The notes beneath the pieces are model-generated. The model saw only the letters and a list, made by a program, of their open reading frames with translations. It had not been told where the DNA came from and searched no databases. Positions 12,701 through 22,313 of a stretch of DNA of 64,000 bases are shown here, one piece after another. Numbering within the stretch: the stretch's first letter is position 1; every line of letters starts with the position of its first letter. The stretch is from Grammothele lineata (taxonomy: Eukaryota > Basidiomycota > Agaricomycetes > Polyporales > Polyporaceae). The stretch is from assembly GCA_002150815.3 (NCBI GenBank), contig NDFF03000212.1:1-64000 (forward strand), read 5' to 3'. Both the position numbers and the translations under genes were made by a program.

Positions 12701-15700
12701 ACTGGACAGATAAGTAGCCATGCGCGAACCTGTGTTGCGAAGTTGTGTGAGTACGTTTCTAGTGGGATTTGCGTATCCGTAGCACTTACCTTCTCAGCCA
12801 GTTCATCTCCGTCCGCCTTCGCCAACATCATCAGTTCTTCGTACGTCTTGAACGTATGTACAGTTCCATGGAATCCGCCTAAGCACCAAGCTGGCCCATC
12901 ACGATAGGATCGCAATGCTGGCACAATCTTGGTATCGTCGACAGCAAGGATGAAGGGTCCGTTCCAGCCGAAGCTGTGTGCTCGTTGGAGGGCCATGTCG
13001 AAGTTTGCGTCAACAATTCCCGGCTTGAACTGTCCGGCCTTTGCCCGGTGTTGCCTGAATGCGGTGTGTTATGAGTCTGTGCTCGTGTCGTTGTTACTAC
13101 TATCATTACTTACTGCATACTCCGCAGGGTGCGACCTCCAAATTCCGTTCGCAAGAGACTGTATGCCCTGGGCGAGACGAGTGCCATCAGGGTACAGATC
13201 TCATCATACGACGCATCGTATCGGATGTTCCTTAACCCCTTGTTCCGACGTTGGCGGTCCTCGACCTTCATGATTGTATCAAGCATGCCCAGAAAAGCCT
13301 GCCGCCCATTGTACTGGCCAGCAGCTCCTCGCTTTGCCAGTGTGAGCCATGGGAAATGGTTGGCGGGCTGTTTAGGGATGAATGACGTCAGTGCTTCGTA
13401 TCTTGCCGTTTGATGTAATACCCGTCACTCACCATTTCCATCAGCTCTTGCACATCGCGATGGCGAAGATATGCTTCGCCGATGACAGGGTTTCGGTAAG
13501 CCTTGGGTGTGTACTTCTCGTTCCCTTTCTTCGGTGCTGGTTTTCTCAGTGCGTTTCGAAAGACCTTCAAGCGCAAAGTACCCATACAAGCCAGACACGG
13601 TAGAACCTCGCCGGCTGCGGAGACACGGCCCTGCTTCGTGCACTTCATAGATGTGACTGTACCGGTCGAGTGGTGGTTGAACCACTGGGCATGAGCACGC
13701 TCGGCTGCATGCACACCGAGTGTGATCTCCTTTAAGGTGAGTTTCCGTGTTCGGGAGCGGCGCTTTGCTTCTTGAACGACTTGTTTTCGTAGATTGCTGC
13801 GTGGTGGAGCACCGCCACAAGGGACGACGGTGCGGCCGAGATACTTGGGGATTCTCGGGTCCTGAGCGTAACCTATTCCGGGACAGGCGGCTACGTGGGG
13901 CTGTTTATGGCGCAAAGGTGTGGAGTCCCTGCGGGTCTTGCCGACCCACGACGAGATGAACGTTTGCCCTGATGATTTCGATGTCTGACAGGCCTTGCTC
14001 TTACGGTGCTCGACCCAGCGCTCAGTGTTGTTCTTCTCCCGCATTCGGATAGGCTTAAGGCACCGCGAACAAATAACGCTACACTGATCTTCGAAGCTAA
14101 ACTCCGCGTTGAGATCGTCTTTGCGGATCTTGTCCTGGAAGGCACGGAAGCGAGCGTCGTTGAACCACGCAGGCTGTGCACGCAATAGAATCAGTAACTG
14201 TCCATGTACGCTTTTAGCCACTGTGTTCAGTACCTGCACTCGTCTGACCACTTTGATGTTCTGAACAGGAGGAAACAGTCGTTTCGCCGTAGAAATCGAT
14301 TGGGTGCGAGTCTCTAGCGCGCCCTTCTTCGTGCTGGTGGACTTAGAGGCTTTCGACCGCGGTGGCGCACTGCGATCGTCGTCGCCGTCTGACGATTCGA
14401 GTTCTTCCGCGAGCGCATATTGATGTGTCACATGTTCTGATGACCACTGTTATTTCGTTGTTCGTAGCTGTATGCGCTGATACTCACGTTCGATTGCCAG
14501 CATCTCATCCGTTTGAACCTCAGGAGGCTGCAGCTCGTCACCACTATGCGATACTTCAAATGGTGTATTGCTGTACTGCATATTGAATCAAGATGGTTAA
14601 TTTCATATCGCAAACCGATTGCGATGTATCAGAGACTCACGCGACGCACAGGGTCTGTGATGCATTGCAGAAAGTACTCGGCACGACTACGCCTTGGAGC
14701 TTGCGGGGACCACCGTTTACCACGTCCGAGTGCACGCCTCTCGATGACATTCAATGTAGCGATCCCGCAGGAGTTTGAATCGAGTTGGATTCCCGTGTCA
14801 AGTGCTGTTGGATTGATCGTCCAGCGTGTCCCAACAAAGACAGACTGAACGAAGGTGCGAAGATTCTCCACAAGTTCTGGCATAGCAGGTGCTGATATGC
14901 TTGGTTTTGAATCGCCGATGTTGACCGTTTTCAAGGTGACGTCTACTTCAATGGGGATCCAATGAACATTACGGATGTTGACCGGCATCAAGAGCTTCTT
15001 GACGGCACTTTGAGAAAGACGTTGGGCGTAGAAGGCGCGGAGGGAGGATGTAGGTGTGGGGAGGAGTGACCCGAGGAATGTCGACGCAATGATGATCTCA
15101 CTTTCCTTGTTTGCTTGCTGCAGGTCCCTCGATATGACGTCTCCGACACAGTTCAAAACCTCATCATTCAACCATGCATCCGACAGCAGATTTTGAGCAA
15201 TGACAGTGGAGCTCACCGCCCCCCTCTGAAGCCATGGAAAGCCGGCCATCGAAGGTGCACCAAGAATCGCGATCCGTACATCCGTCTCCAGTTCCACCTC
15301 CCATCCTTCTTCCTTCGCTGCCTTCTCAACCCATACGAGCCGCGCCCGCCAGAGCATTTGCGTCCTAAGGAGAGCCTCGGCCCACTTCCACACCCGAATG
15401 GTCCACAGGGGAAGGTATGTTGCGTCCTTGATGGGGTGTTGTACGGAACGCGAACCGTTCTTGATGGCGTCCACAACTAGGTTCTCAAGCGCTGTGCATA
15501 TATGGGCCGACGGAAGGATGACATCACCAGGCTCTGCGTACGTTGATGTTGGTAGTTCGGCTGAGAACCAGGCAGACGGCGCAAGCTGGAATTTACGGCT
15601 GCCCGGACGGCGGGGTGTGTTAGGCCAGGCGAGGAGCTCGGTAACAGGGAGGTTGGGTGGAAATTGGAAGGCTGAAAGGAGATGCTCTGGAGGGGCTAAG

Positions 15701-15711
15701 ATGTCGTCCAT
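9778..15711 (-). CDS. Transposon-like protein: Ulp1 (C48) protease, zinc fingers, candidate DDE region
   Basis: A minus-strand gene joins without frameshift into roughly 1,800 residues. Exons: 15711-14641, 14575-14488, 14436-13433, 13367-13114, 13054-12790, 12729-11333, 11272 to about 10521, about 10490 to 10307, 10247-9778. The junction near 10.5 kb has two possible splice solutions. Exon 1 carries a Ulp1/SENP-like cysteine protease domain with His250 (NVHW), Asp267 (NIGDSK), Gln309 and Cys315 (SNSCGI). Exon 3 has a C-x2-C...W..H....C finger and a second Cys cluster (CLAC) followed by FRNALRK. Exons 5-6 hold conserved blocks AVDDTK, YNVDGVETE and NSTEPCEHLFG, whose D, D and E fit an RNase H-like transposase core. 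Ulp1 proteases accompany several fungal DNA transposons, such as Kyakuja/Dileera-type elements; I cannot assign this one to a named family. All blocks appear intact. It could be active or domesticated. Confidence 0.7.
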
Positions 15712-16166
15712 GGGGTGTGCAGCCGCTGCGTCGGAGAAGCGAGAATCACTCTACGAACCTCGCCAGGAGCGTGTTGAGGGGTTTCGGATGACTCGCGCAA
15801 ACGGCCGGTCAGCGGCGGGGCTCAAAAATGTAATAATTTGACGGGATATACAGGGATGGTAGTCAGAATCTGGCTCAGACTGTCGCTCCTACGGTTATTC
15901 CAATCCATATCTGGTGGCGTTTGAGATAGCGAAGCCAGATTTGACCGGTTGACGCACCACCCACGTGCCTGATCACGCTGACTCAGCTTGCCTGGCCCTA
16001 AGTCCCGGCGTTTCGGTGGTGGGCGGCACATAGCCCCCCGGATTCCTCCTGATTTTCGGGTATATCAGATTGGCCCCTCCGGGGCCCATTTTCGGGGGGT
16101 TGGATGCAACGTTGCGGGCCCTACGGGCCCATTTTCGGTGATCTGGGCATGTGACATCTGGGCGGT
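15712..16166. other. Promoter side and subterminal repeats of transposon-like locus
   Basis: Upstream of the large minus-strand gene. Contains GC-rich palindromes (CCCCTCCGGGG near 16075, GGGCCCTACGGGCCC near 16115), each followed by CATTTTCGG, probably subterminal repeats. Confidence 0.45.
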
Positions 16167-16180
16167 TATTCGGGGGTCCT
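16167..16180 (-). repeat. Right 14-bp inverted repeat
   Basis: TATTCGGGGGTCCT, the exact reverse complement of 9539-9552. It sits inside a small hairpin formed by GTTATTCG and CGAATAAC (16165-16199). Confidence 0.55.
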
Positions 16181-16241
16181 TATCTGGGCGTCGAATAACT
16201 AGATTAATCTCGCAAGCTCGCATCTGCATAACCCCCCGTTA

Positions 16242-16586
16242 GTGCGCCTCGGTCCGAGGATATCTCCCAATGTCTTCAAAATCAATTTCTCCACACTAGG
16301 AACGTACTATATAGCCTTGCTGTGGGCTCGCGGTGTCGGTCACGTATCTCTAACGTTGCGTAAAACTCATTCCAGGTCCGCTGGGCGCTTCATCATGATC
16401 CTCGCGCTGTTCGCGGGCTCCTGTCAATGGTCGTCGATGATTGTTCCCAATATGCTCCAAACCAATTTCACCGAGCTATATACATCCTATATAGTCTGGC
16501 TGAGAGACATAGGAGTGGGTCGCATCTCTCAGACATTGTGTAAAACTCATTCCAGGTCGTGGTACGGGCGAGGTTTCAACCTCTAA
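16242..16586 (+). repeat. Two diverged 180-bp tandem repeat units
   Basis: A unit starting TCCCAAT at about 16266 recurs at about 16445. Both end in the identical string TAAAACTCATTCCAGGTC (16358 and 16540). One plus frame stays open through both units, giving two similar segments of about 38 residues that each end in KTHSRS. I do not recognise the product, and coding is unproven. Confidence 0.6.
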
Positions 16587-16861
16587 GTTCAAGCCTGAGC
16601 TGGCCCTGGCAATCTTGCGCATCGACGACGAGAGGGAATGCCAATTTGTGCAGGAACGGAAAAAGCTGGGGGTCACAACTCCTGTGGAGAACATTGAACA
16701 ACCTCGAGGCTCTTCAGTGCGAAAATACGGGTGTACACGATCATCACGTGAGCGTTCAGGGGCCCCAAGAGGCGGGGGCCGGCAAATGCCGGTACACGCT
16801 TGTCACGTGAGCTCAGCGAAGAGGCCATCTATGATATACCGATTCCTTAAGGAATCGGAAC
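16587..16861. other. Unassigned, possible gene remnant
   Basis: An open plus frame with a protein-like stretch (FKPELALAILRIDDERE) leads into the HET fragment. No start, splice structure or known domain was found. Confidence 0.3.
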
Positions 16862-16955
16862 TTCAAGGGTCCCGAGTAGTACGTCCCCGGAGGATACGCT
16901 ATCCTCTCGCACGTCTGGGGCAACGCTACGGAGGAGGGTACGTTCCACCGGGCCG
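16862..16955 (+). pseudogene. HET-domain gene fragment with in-frame stop
   Basis: About 90 bp is nearly identical to the start of the HET gene at 22351-22445 (landmarks TTCAAGGGTCCCGAG and TACGTCCCCGGAGGATACGC). Relative to that gene it has a three-base TAG insertion directly after the GAG codon, which puts a stop in frame. The similarity ends after about 16950, so this is a short relic and not a second HET gene. Confidence 0.85.
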
Positions 16956-17394
16956 CCAGAAGTCTCCCTAGGGAAAAGCGAAAGGCACTGGCCTGTCGCG
17001 CGTGTATGTATGATCATGGCATGGCAGCGCGACTTCAGGCTGAACTACATCGCGGGGAGGATGCGCTTATGCAAGGGTATAGTCCACGCCCTTCTCGCTC
17101 TCTGGCCCGCTGTCCAACATGTCGACGTGTTCTTCGACACCTCTTGCGGCTGAGGACATCTCTTTCACAGCTTGTATAGTAGATGGCCCAGAGCGGTCCA
17201 CGAACATTTGCTTATAGTGGGTGCTGATCACTCGTCGGCGTGAGGTTCAAAGTCAAATCAAGGCTTTCGTATGCTTCGGAATGCTCTCGTCAATGTGGAT
17301 CTCTGAACAACATCACATCATCGATTGTGGGACTCTGCCGCCTGTACTGTGCCATGGCTTCACACGCGCCAATCTCCTAGTATGTACGCCTCCC
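16956..17394. other. Intergenic, no gene supported
   Basis: The frame of the HET relic stays open to about 17180 without resemblance to HET proteins. Nothing else was recognised. Confidence 0.4.
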
Positions 17395-17862
17395 CTACTG
17401 TTTGAGGTAGTTCTTCAGCCAGACGGCACGTTTCTCCTTGATGGGCATCATGTACACATTGTTGTTCTTGTTGTGCTTCTGGCAAATGGGAATGATGTAG
17501 ACGTCGTTCGAGCCGGCGGCCACCACCTGCGCCGTCTGGCCCAAGATCACATGGCCGCCCACAAAGTTCGTGGTGCAACCGAAACCGGTGGGAAAGTCGT
17601 AGGAAGAGCACTGGGTGATGGTAGCGGTGGGGTAGGTGCGCTTCCACAGGTTGATCCACGCTAAGCCGTCGACCTTGGGGTCGCTCGAGCTCCCGATGAC
17701 GTTGGCGAAGTCGTCGGTCGAGGCGAAGGTGTGTGTTCCTCCGAAAGTGGAGCGGACATCGCCGATTTGAATGACGTCGCCTACCCTGGGGGCGGCGGTT
17801 TCATCCATGAGGCCCTCCGCCGTGTAGACTCGGACGGAGGGGGTCTCGGTGTCAGACGACAT
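17395..17862 (-). CDS. Small conserved protein of unknown function (155 aa)
   Basis: A single coding exon gives 155 residues with no signal peptide or membrane segment, so probably cytosolic. The C-terminal half contains FVGGHVILG, then VYIIPICQKHNKNNN. This spacing of a His, a Cys and a His-Asn pair resembles a metal-binding or HNH-like arrangement I remember from small bacterial and fungal proteins, but I cannot name a family. Regulation looks real: a minus-strand TATAAAA lies at 18002-17996, and a 68-nt 5' UTR intron (17944 to 17877, GTACTT donor, TTCTAG acceptor) precedes the ATG. These support an expressed gene inside an otherwise repeat-rich region. Function is unknown. Confidence 0.7.
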   Translation of the reverse strand: MSSDTETPSVRVYTAEGLMDETAAPRVGDVIQIGDVRSTFGGTHTFASTDDFANVIGSSSDPKVDGLAWINLWKRTYPTATITQCSSYDFPTGFGCTTNFVGGHVILGQTAQVVAAGSNDVYIIPICQKHNKNNNVYMMPIKEKRAVWLKNYLKQ

Positions 17863-17995
17863 GTTAGCTTGATGTGCTAGAAGGGTATAAAAGTCATGAG
17901 ATGACCGCGACCGAGGCTCGTAAGCAGGGACAAGTGGTAAGTACCTGAGTGGGGTGTAGAGCTGAGCTGTTGATACCGCCAGGACATGGCCAAGG

Positions 17996-18002
17996 TTTTA
18001 TA
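17996..18002 (-). promoter_or_regulatory. TATA box of the 155-aa gene
   Basis: TATAAAA on the minus strand, about 135 bp before the ATG; after removal of the proposed 5' UTR intron this gives a short leader. Confidence 0.55.
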
Positions 18003-18981
18003 GCTCAGAGGAGCCGTCTTTAACCGCCAACGGCGGCGGTCGGAAAGTTTGCGCGGCGGACGAGAACAAAGGAGATGACAAAATTCTGGCTGTGTGTTGC
18101 ACCGACAGCGTTAACCTGGAACCTGGAAGTGGGGTACTTGTCCGAATATCGAAGACGCAAGCACTGAAGGTGGTTCATGTTGGCGTAGCTACCTCACCCG
18201 TGACCGACCCTGCTGGCGTCATTTGTTGGTGTGCTCGTGTGCTTGTAATGCGCTTCCTCGACTCCTGTCCGCTGATGAGGCTCTCGATATGTACAGGTTT
18301 TGATCATTTCTCTAACCTCTATGCACACACACGCCCTGTCTCTGTCCTAGCCGACTTGATCATAGTCCTAACAGCATGTTCGAAATCTCTCGTTGAGGAT
18401 CGAGCACCGTTTTCAAGCATGAGCTTCCCTGGTGATATCCTCAGGCCCGAACGCCGGTGCGCGGTTCCGCCCCCGAGCCGCTATGGCTTCTGGAAGACCA
18501 GCACACTCGGGCACTCGCTCTGACGGTGCTCGATCTGACGACACGAGCACTGAAGATTCAAGTTTGCCGCCGCTCGAGTCAACAAGGGGCCGCAGGCTGG
18601 AGCCTGGCTCGAGCTCGTGCCTGTGGGGCCCTGATATCGCTGCCGGCCTCTTCCAAGGAGCTGTCAGCGTCAAGATACTTAGTACCGTAAAATGGTGCCA
18701 TACGGGACCTACCGAATATCAATTAATCGTCAGACATCCCGGCCATGAGTACTCGTGACGAAGCTTCAATGCATGAAGACGTACATACTACCGGACATGT
18801 GCTTGCAGAACAGCCCCGGGCGCGAGCGCTGGTTAATAATCCAATCCTTACTGTTGCCGACATGCCAGTGGCGTTGGCGTAGACAAGCGACGTATCCGCG
18901 CACACACGAGCGACGGTAGATAGGGGTCAGCGACTGAGGAGGACGAGACGGTCTCGGAGACGGATGATCCTGGAGGACTCA
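18003..18981. other. Intergenic, no gene supported
   Basis: Only short unrecognised frames; no splice-consistent model. Confidence 0.45.
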
Positions 18982-19007
18982 CATCAGCAAAAATGTATAT
19001 TTACCCT
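18982..19007 (+). repeat. Left terminal inverted repeat
   Basis: Starts CATCAGCAAAAATGTATATT; pairs with 20421-20446 in inverted orientation, with one mismatch in the first 24 bases. Confidence 0.8.
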
Positions 19008-20420
19008 AATGCGCCGGGCAGTATCCCGATAGTATTAAAATACACCCCTTTTATCTGGATTGATCATTCATGTAGCCAACCGAACGGGATGGCACCCAAC
19101 GCATCGCGATACAGGCGCCCGCATCCCGATGCTGCCCAATGCATCGCGATCACCTGGGTGTATCGGGGTCATTGGGATTCGTTTGACCGCACCTGGAGGT
19201 ATTGAAATCGCACGGACAGCCAATGATTCAAACAACCATAGATTAATTTTTCCTATCTACAATACATAGTTATACATACGCTAATAAGACAACATAGCCA
19301 GGAAGGGCAAGGTAATGGGGATAGCGTATGGAATGGGGCATGAGCTTGACGCGCGACCTGAAGACACACAGCATAACGGGCAGAGGGAACTTACCGGGTG
19401 TGGCTCGAGAATATGTCGGAGGACAAGGGAGCAGGCGTGGGTGGCAAGATCGCGGACATCAGCAAGGCATTACAGGGCGGGTAATCGAGTGGTGTAACAC
19501 TCACCAAAGGCACATATCTAACAATTGGCTTACAGCCTTGAAAGCCGGCAAATGCGTGGAGATGAGACGAAAGAGGTCGCGGAGAGAAAACAAGACGGTG
19601 CGGAGAAGGACGATGGATATATGCGTGGCAAGGACACGGGAGAGGACTTACGGATGCTCTAGCCGCGCCCTGGAGAAGCGTCCGAGACATTTCGATGGTG
19701 GACGAGATACCAATATGAGGTCTTCCGTGCGAGGTCGAGAAGAAAGCGGGGAGAAGGAGCCTGGAGAAAGCGGAGAGGCCGTGAACAGGAGAACAGGATG
19801 TCATGATAGCGGCGCCAGCGAGCGAAGAGGATGGCACCGCACCGAGGAAGAGCAGTCGCCGTAGGCAAGGAGTGAGGGTGTACGAGGGAGGAAGAGGACG
19901 ACGAGGAAGTCAATGGTAAGTGCGCCAACGCCGTCTTATCCTCGAGAGATCGAAGGCGGCGCGGAGTTCCAATTACTTGCCAGAAGTAGACGTTTCCAGC
20001 CTCGATTTGGCAGCTTCAGATCCAAGCCGGCGCCAGCGATCGCTCGTGTGGCAGTCGAAAACAGATTGCTCGAAACGTTGAAATATTGCTGACTGTTGCT
20101 GCGCACAGCGAACATACACTACCAAGAACTTGAAATACTGCGTTAAGCATGCTTTAGTGTGTTTATAGGTACACAAGGATTTCTTATTATCGCGATCCTA
20201 CGTGATGCTAGCACTCTAATTCTGATGCATCTCAATGCAGCCCAGCGCAACGCGATGACGTCGCCCGTATCCCGATACACCCGGATGCTGGCGCCCGTAT
20301 CACGATGCGCCGGGCCTTGTCCCGATGCTCGCGCCGCCATTGCGATGCACTTTACTCCCCCGCGATGCCGCCGCCCTTATTGAGATACAAGCCAACCTCC
20401 GCGGTGCAACAAAATCATTG

Positions 20421-20446
20421 CCGGTAAATTTACATTTTTGCTGATG
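20421..20446 (-). repeat. Right terminal inverted repeat
   Basis: Reverse complement begins CATCAGCAAAAATGTAAATT and matches 18982-19007. Confidence 0.8.
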
Positions 20447-20724
20447 CACGCCGCATCCTGACGCGTCAGTGTTCGAACCCGGACCGTTCGTACCGGCCGG
20501 AGCGGCGGTGCGGCCCGGGCTGCGCCGCTGGTGGCAAGTCAACTCGTCAAAACAATCTTTATCGTCGAGATGGGCTCCAGAGTCAACTTGACATTTTCAA
20601 GGAGACGATGTTATCTCAAGTTGCAGGGCGCGGTCATCCTTCGCTGACGCCCGGACTTGAGGAACCTTTGCCGCAAGGGAACGTACATAGTGAGATTTTG
20701 ACCATTTTCGAGCTCGGTCGCTGC
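20447..20724. other. Intergenic, no gene supported
   Basis: Lies between the TIR element and the displaced glutaminase fragment; no feature seen. Confidence 0.4.
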
Positions 20725-21382
20725 GCGGACTCCGGGGTAGCGCCGACGGTGACGACGGAGTCGAGCCGCGACCCGCTCTCCCCGGGCAGTGGCGCGAGCG
20801 CGGCGGGCTCGCTGTCTCCGACGGATGTGTTGGGCCTCCGTGCGGAGGTGGAGAACTTGAGGAGGGTGATGCAGGAGATTCGTGCGGAACGGTTCGAGCC
20901 CCCGCCTCAGTACGCTGGATAGCAAGTAGGGACGGTCTGCGAGTGGACTGCGTGTGAGTTGGCCATGGGCTGCGGTGTACATGCATTTGTATATGTAGGT
21001 TCGACGATTCTCAGTGTCTTTTTCTCGTCGATGTCGGTGGCCTCCGATCGCGACCTTTTTCTGGATCCCGTTTTGTCCGCTCGGCGTACCCTCATTTGTG
21101 TTTCTTCTCGTCGCTTGCTTAGTATACGACACTCTTACTTCCTCTTGTACATAAGTAGATACTCACTCTGTTTATCGCCGTCGCGGCTGTTCCTCTTCAA
21201 CCAGCCACATTGCGGCCATATCTGTGGGGGTAGCTCTCACCTTCTGTCCTCCCTCCTTTCATGGGAGGTAGCAGAAGAGTCGACGAATAGACTCGAAGAA
21301 AGGTGCATCCGGTTGAGCGATCATGATCAGGGTACACTTACAGCGAACGTGATTGGCGGACCGGACGGGCCGGGACTAAACG
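20725..21382 (+). pseudogene. Displaced 3' fragment of the glutaminase gene (copy B)
   Basis: Matches 7872..8494 in the same orientation. The first roughly 200 bases keep the coding frame of the glutaminase C-terminal tail up to its stop at 20920-20922, with one codon fewer in the Pro/Gly stretch. The rest matches the 3' flank. Copy B carries an extra pyrimidine-rich insertion near 21228-21265. There is no promoter, start or catalytic domain, so it is a gene fragment. Confidence 0.88.
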
Positions 21383-22313
21383 CCCGACGTGGTCCACTTG
21401 TGTCCCGCTCAGCGCTGCTCGTGCCCCTTCTGAACCTTCTCAGAACCGGACGATGACTGTATCGCCAACGTCTTCACACTGGTCGAAATTGTGGGCCTAT
21501 CGACTCGAATACAAGACATCGTCCAGAGCACTGCAGAAGAGCCGCAAATACCCATACTCAAATGACTCACAAGCTTGCGCTAACCAAATATAAGGCCCTC
21601 AGCGGGAGACGCGACCCAACTGTCCAGCTGGTGAGATGTCTCGCGCGCTCAGTCCGACTTTTCTCTTTGTGCCACAGATACACCATGATATCCACAGCCT
21701 CATCGAAGAGATGGCAGTGGAATCGATGTACTAATCGAACCACTGTAATGCACTGGTCGTTGGGGCTATATGACCGTCTGCGGACTCCTTAATACCGCAT
21801 CTGACAGGCGTGTTACTTGGTCATAGGCCGCCATACATAGGCCGCTGACAATGTCCCCCACAACTCGTTGGCTCTTGGTCTTGCACCACACAGACAGCTT
21901 ACTCGTTGATTCGGCTTGAGAGGCTCATCCTCTTCCCTGACGAGAGAACGCAGCATACTGTAGGCTGTGGATCTTGGTGAGTAGTGAGTCTCTGTTTTCT
22001 TATTCATTAACTCTCGCATAGCTGACAATCTTCGCCTCACCTGGCTCTTGTCTTCTATCTGCCGTGCGTGTATTGAAAAGCACCATTCCTCCCCCGTATT
22101 TCTCCAGATACTGACACAACCTCTCCCGTTTGTCTGAGGTTCTACCGACACCGAGCCCCATATTCTCTCTCACGCTGCTGTTCCCGTCTCATGCTTTAAA
22201 CTTTCATCGCAATCCTATTCGAGCATTAGCGCATTGCGCCTGAAGGTACGTACATGCCCTGTACAACCTCAATAGGGTATAGTTCGTGTACTTATTCCCT
22301 TATCGAGATAGTT
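21383..22313. other. Intergenic, upstream region of HET gene
   Basis: No gene recognised; presumably contains the HET promoter. Confidence 0.45.

Larger units (their letters stand above)
9539..16180 (-). mobile_element. Candidate DNA transposon carrying Ulp1-transposase gene
   Basis: The boundaries are set by a 14-base sequence, AGGACCCCCGAATA at 9539-9552, whose exact reverse complement lies at 16167-16180, on either side of the single large gene at 9778-15711. Both flanks also carry related GC-rich palindromes with a CCTACGG core followed by TTCGGTGATCTG (about 9604-9635 and 16112-16145, same orientation), and further TTCGGGGG runs. This fits terminal and subterminal repeats of a class II element of about 6.6 kb. 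No target-site duplication was identified, so the true ends may lie elsewhere. Confidence 0.5.
18982..20446. mobile_element. Non-autonomous DNA element with terminal inverted repeats
   Basis: A 24-bp terminal sequence CATCAGCAAAAATGTA(T/A)ATTTACC begins at 18982, and its reverse complement ends at 20446, with one mismatch. The interior of about 1.4 kb contains no recognisable coding sequence. Both ends carry clusters of a palindromic motif ATC(G/C)CGAT (about 19025-19160 and 20220-20395), which look like subterminal transposase-binding repeats. This fits a MITE-like or deleted class II transposon; superfamily unknown. No clear target-site duplication was seen. Confidence 0.7.

Noticed and set aside
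18432..18758. Overlapping plus frames upstream of the TIR element
   Set aside because: No splice-consistent model and no recognisable domain.
19328..19928. Frames of 89-178 codons on both strands inside the TIR element
   Set aside because: Ser/Arg-rich low-complexity translations with no transposase motifs.
20465..20495. GGTTCGAA-like string on the minus strand, possible tRNA T-arm
   Set aside because: The T-stem does not pair and no anticodon or acceptor stem fits; no tRNA gene found in the window.
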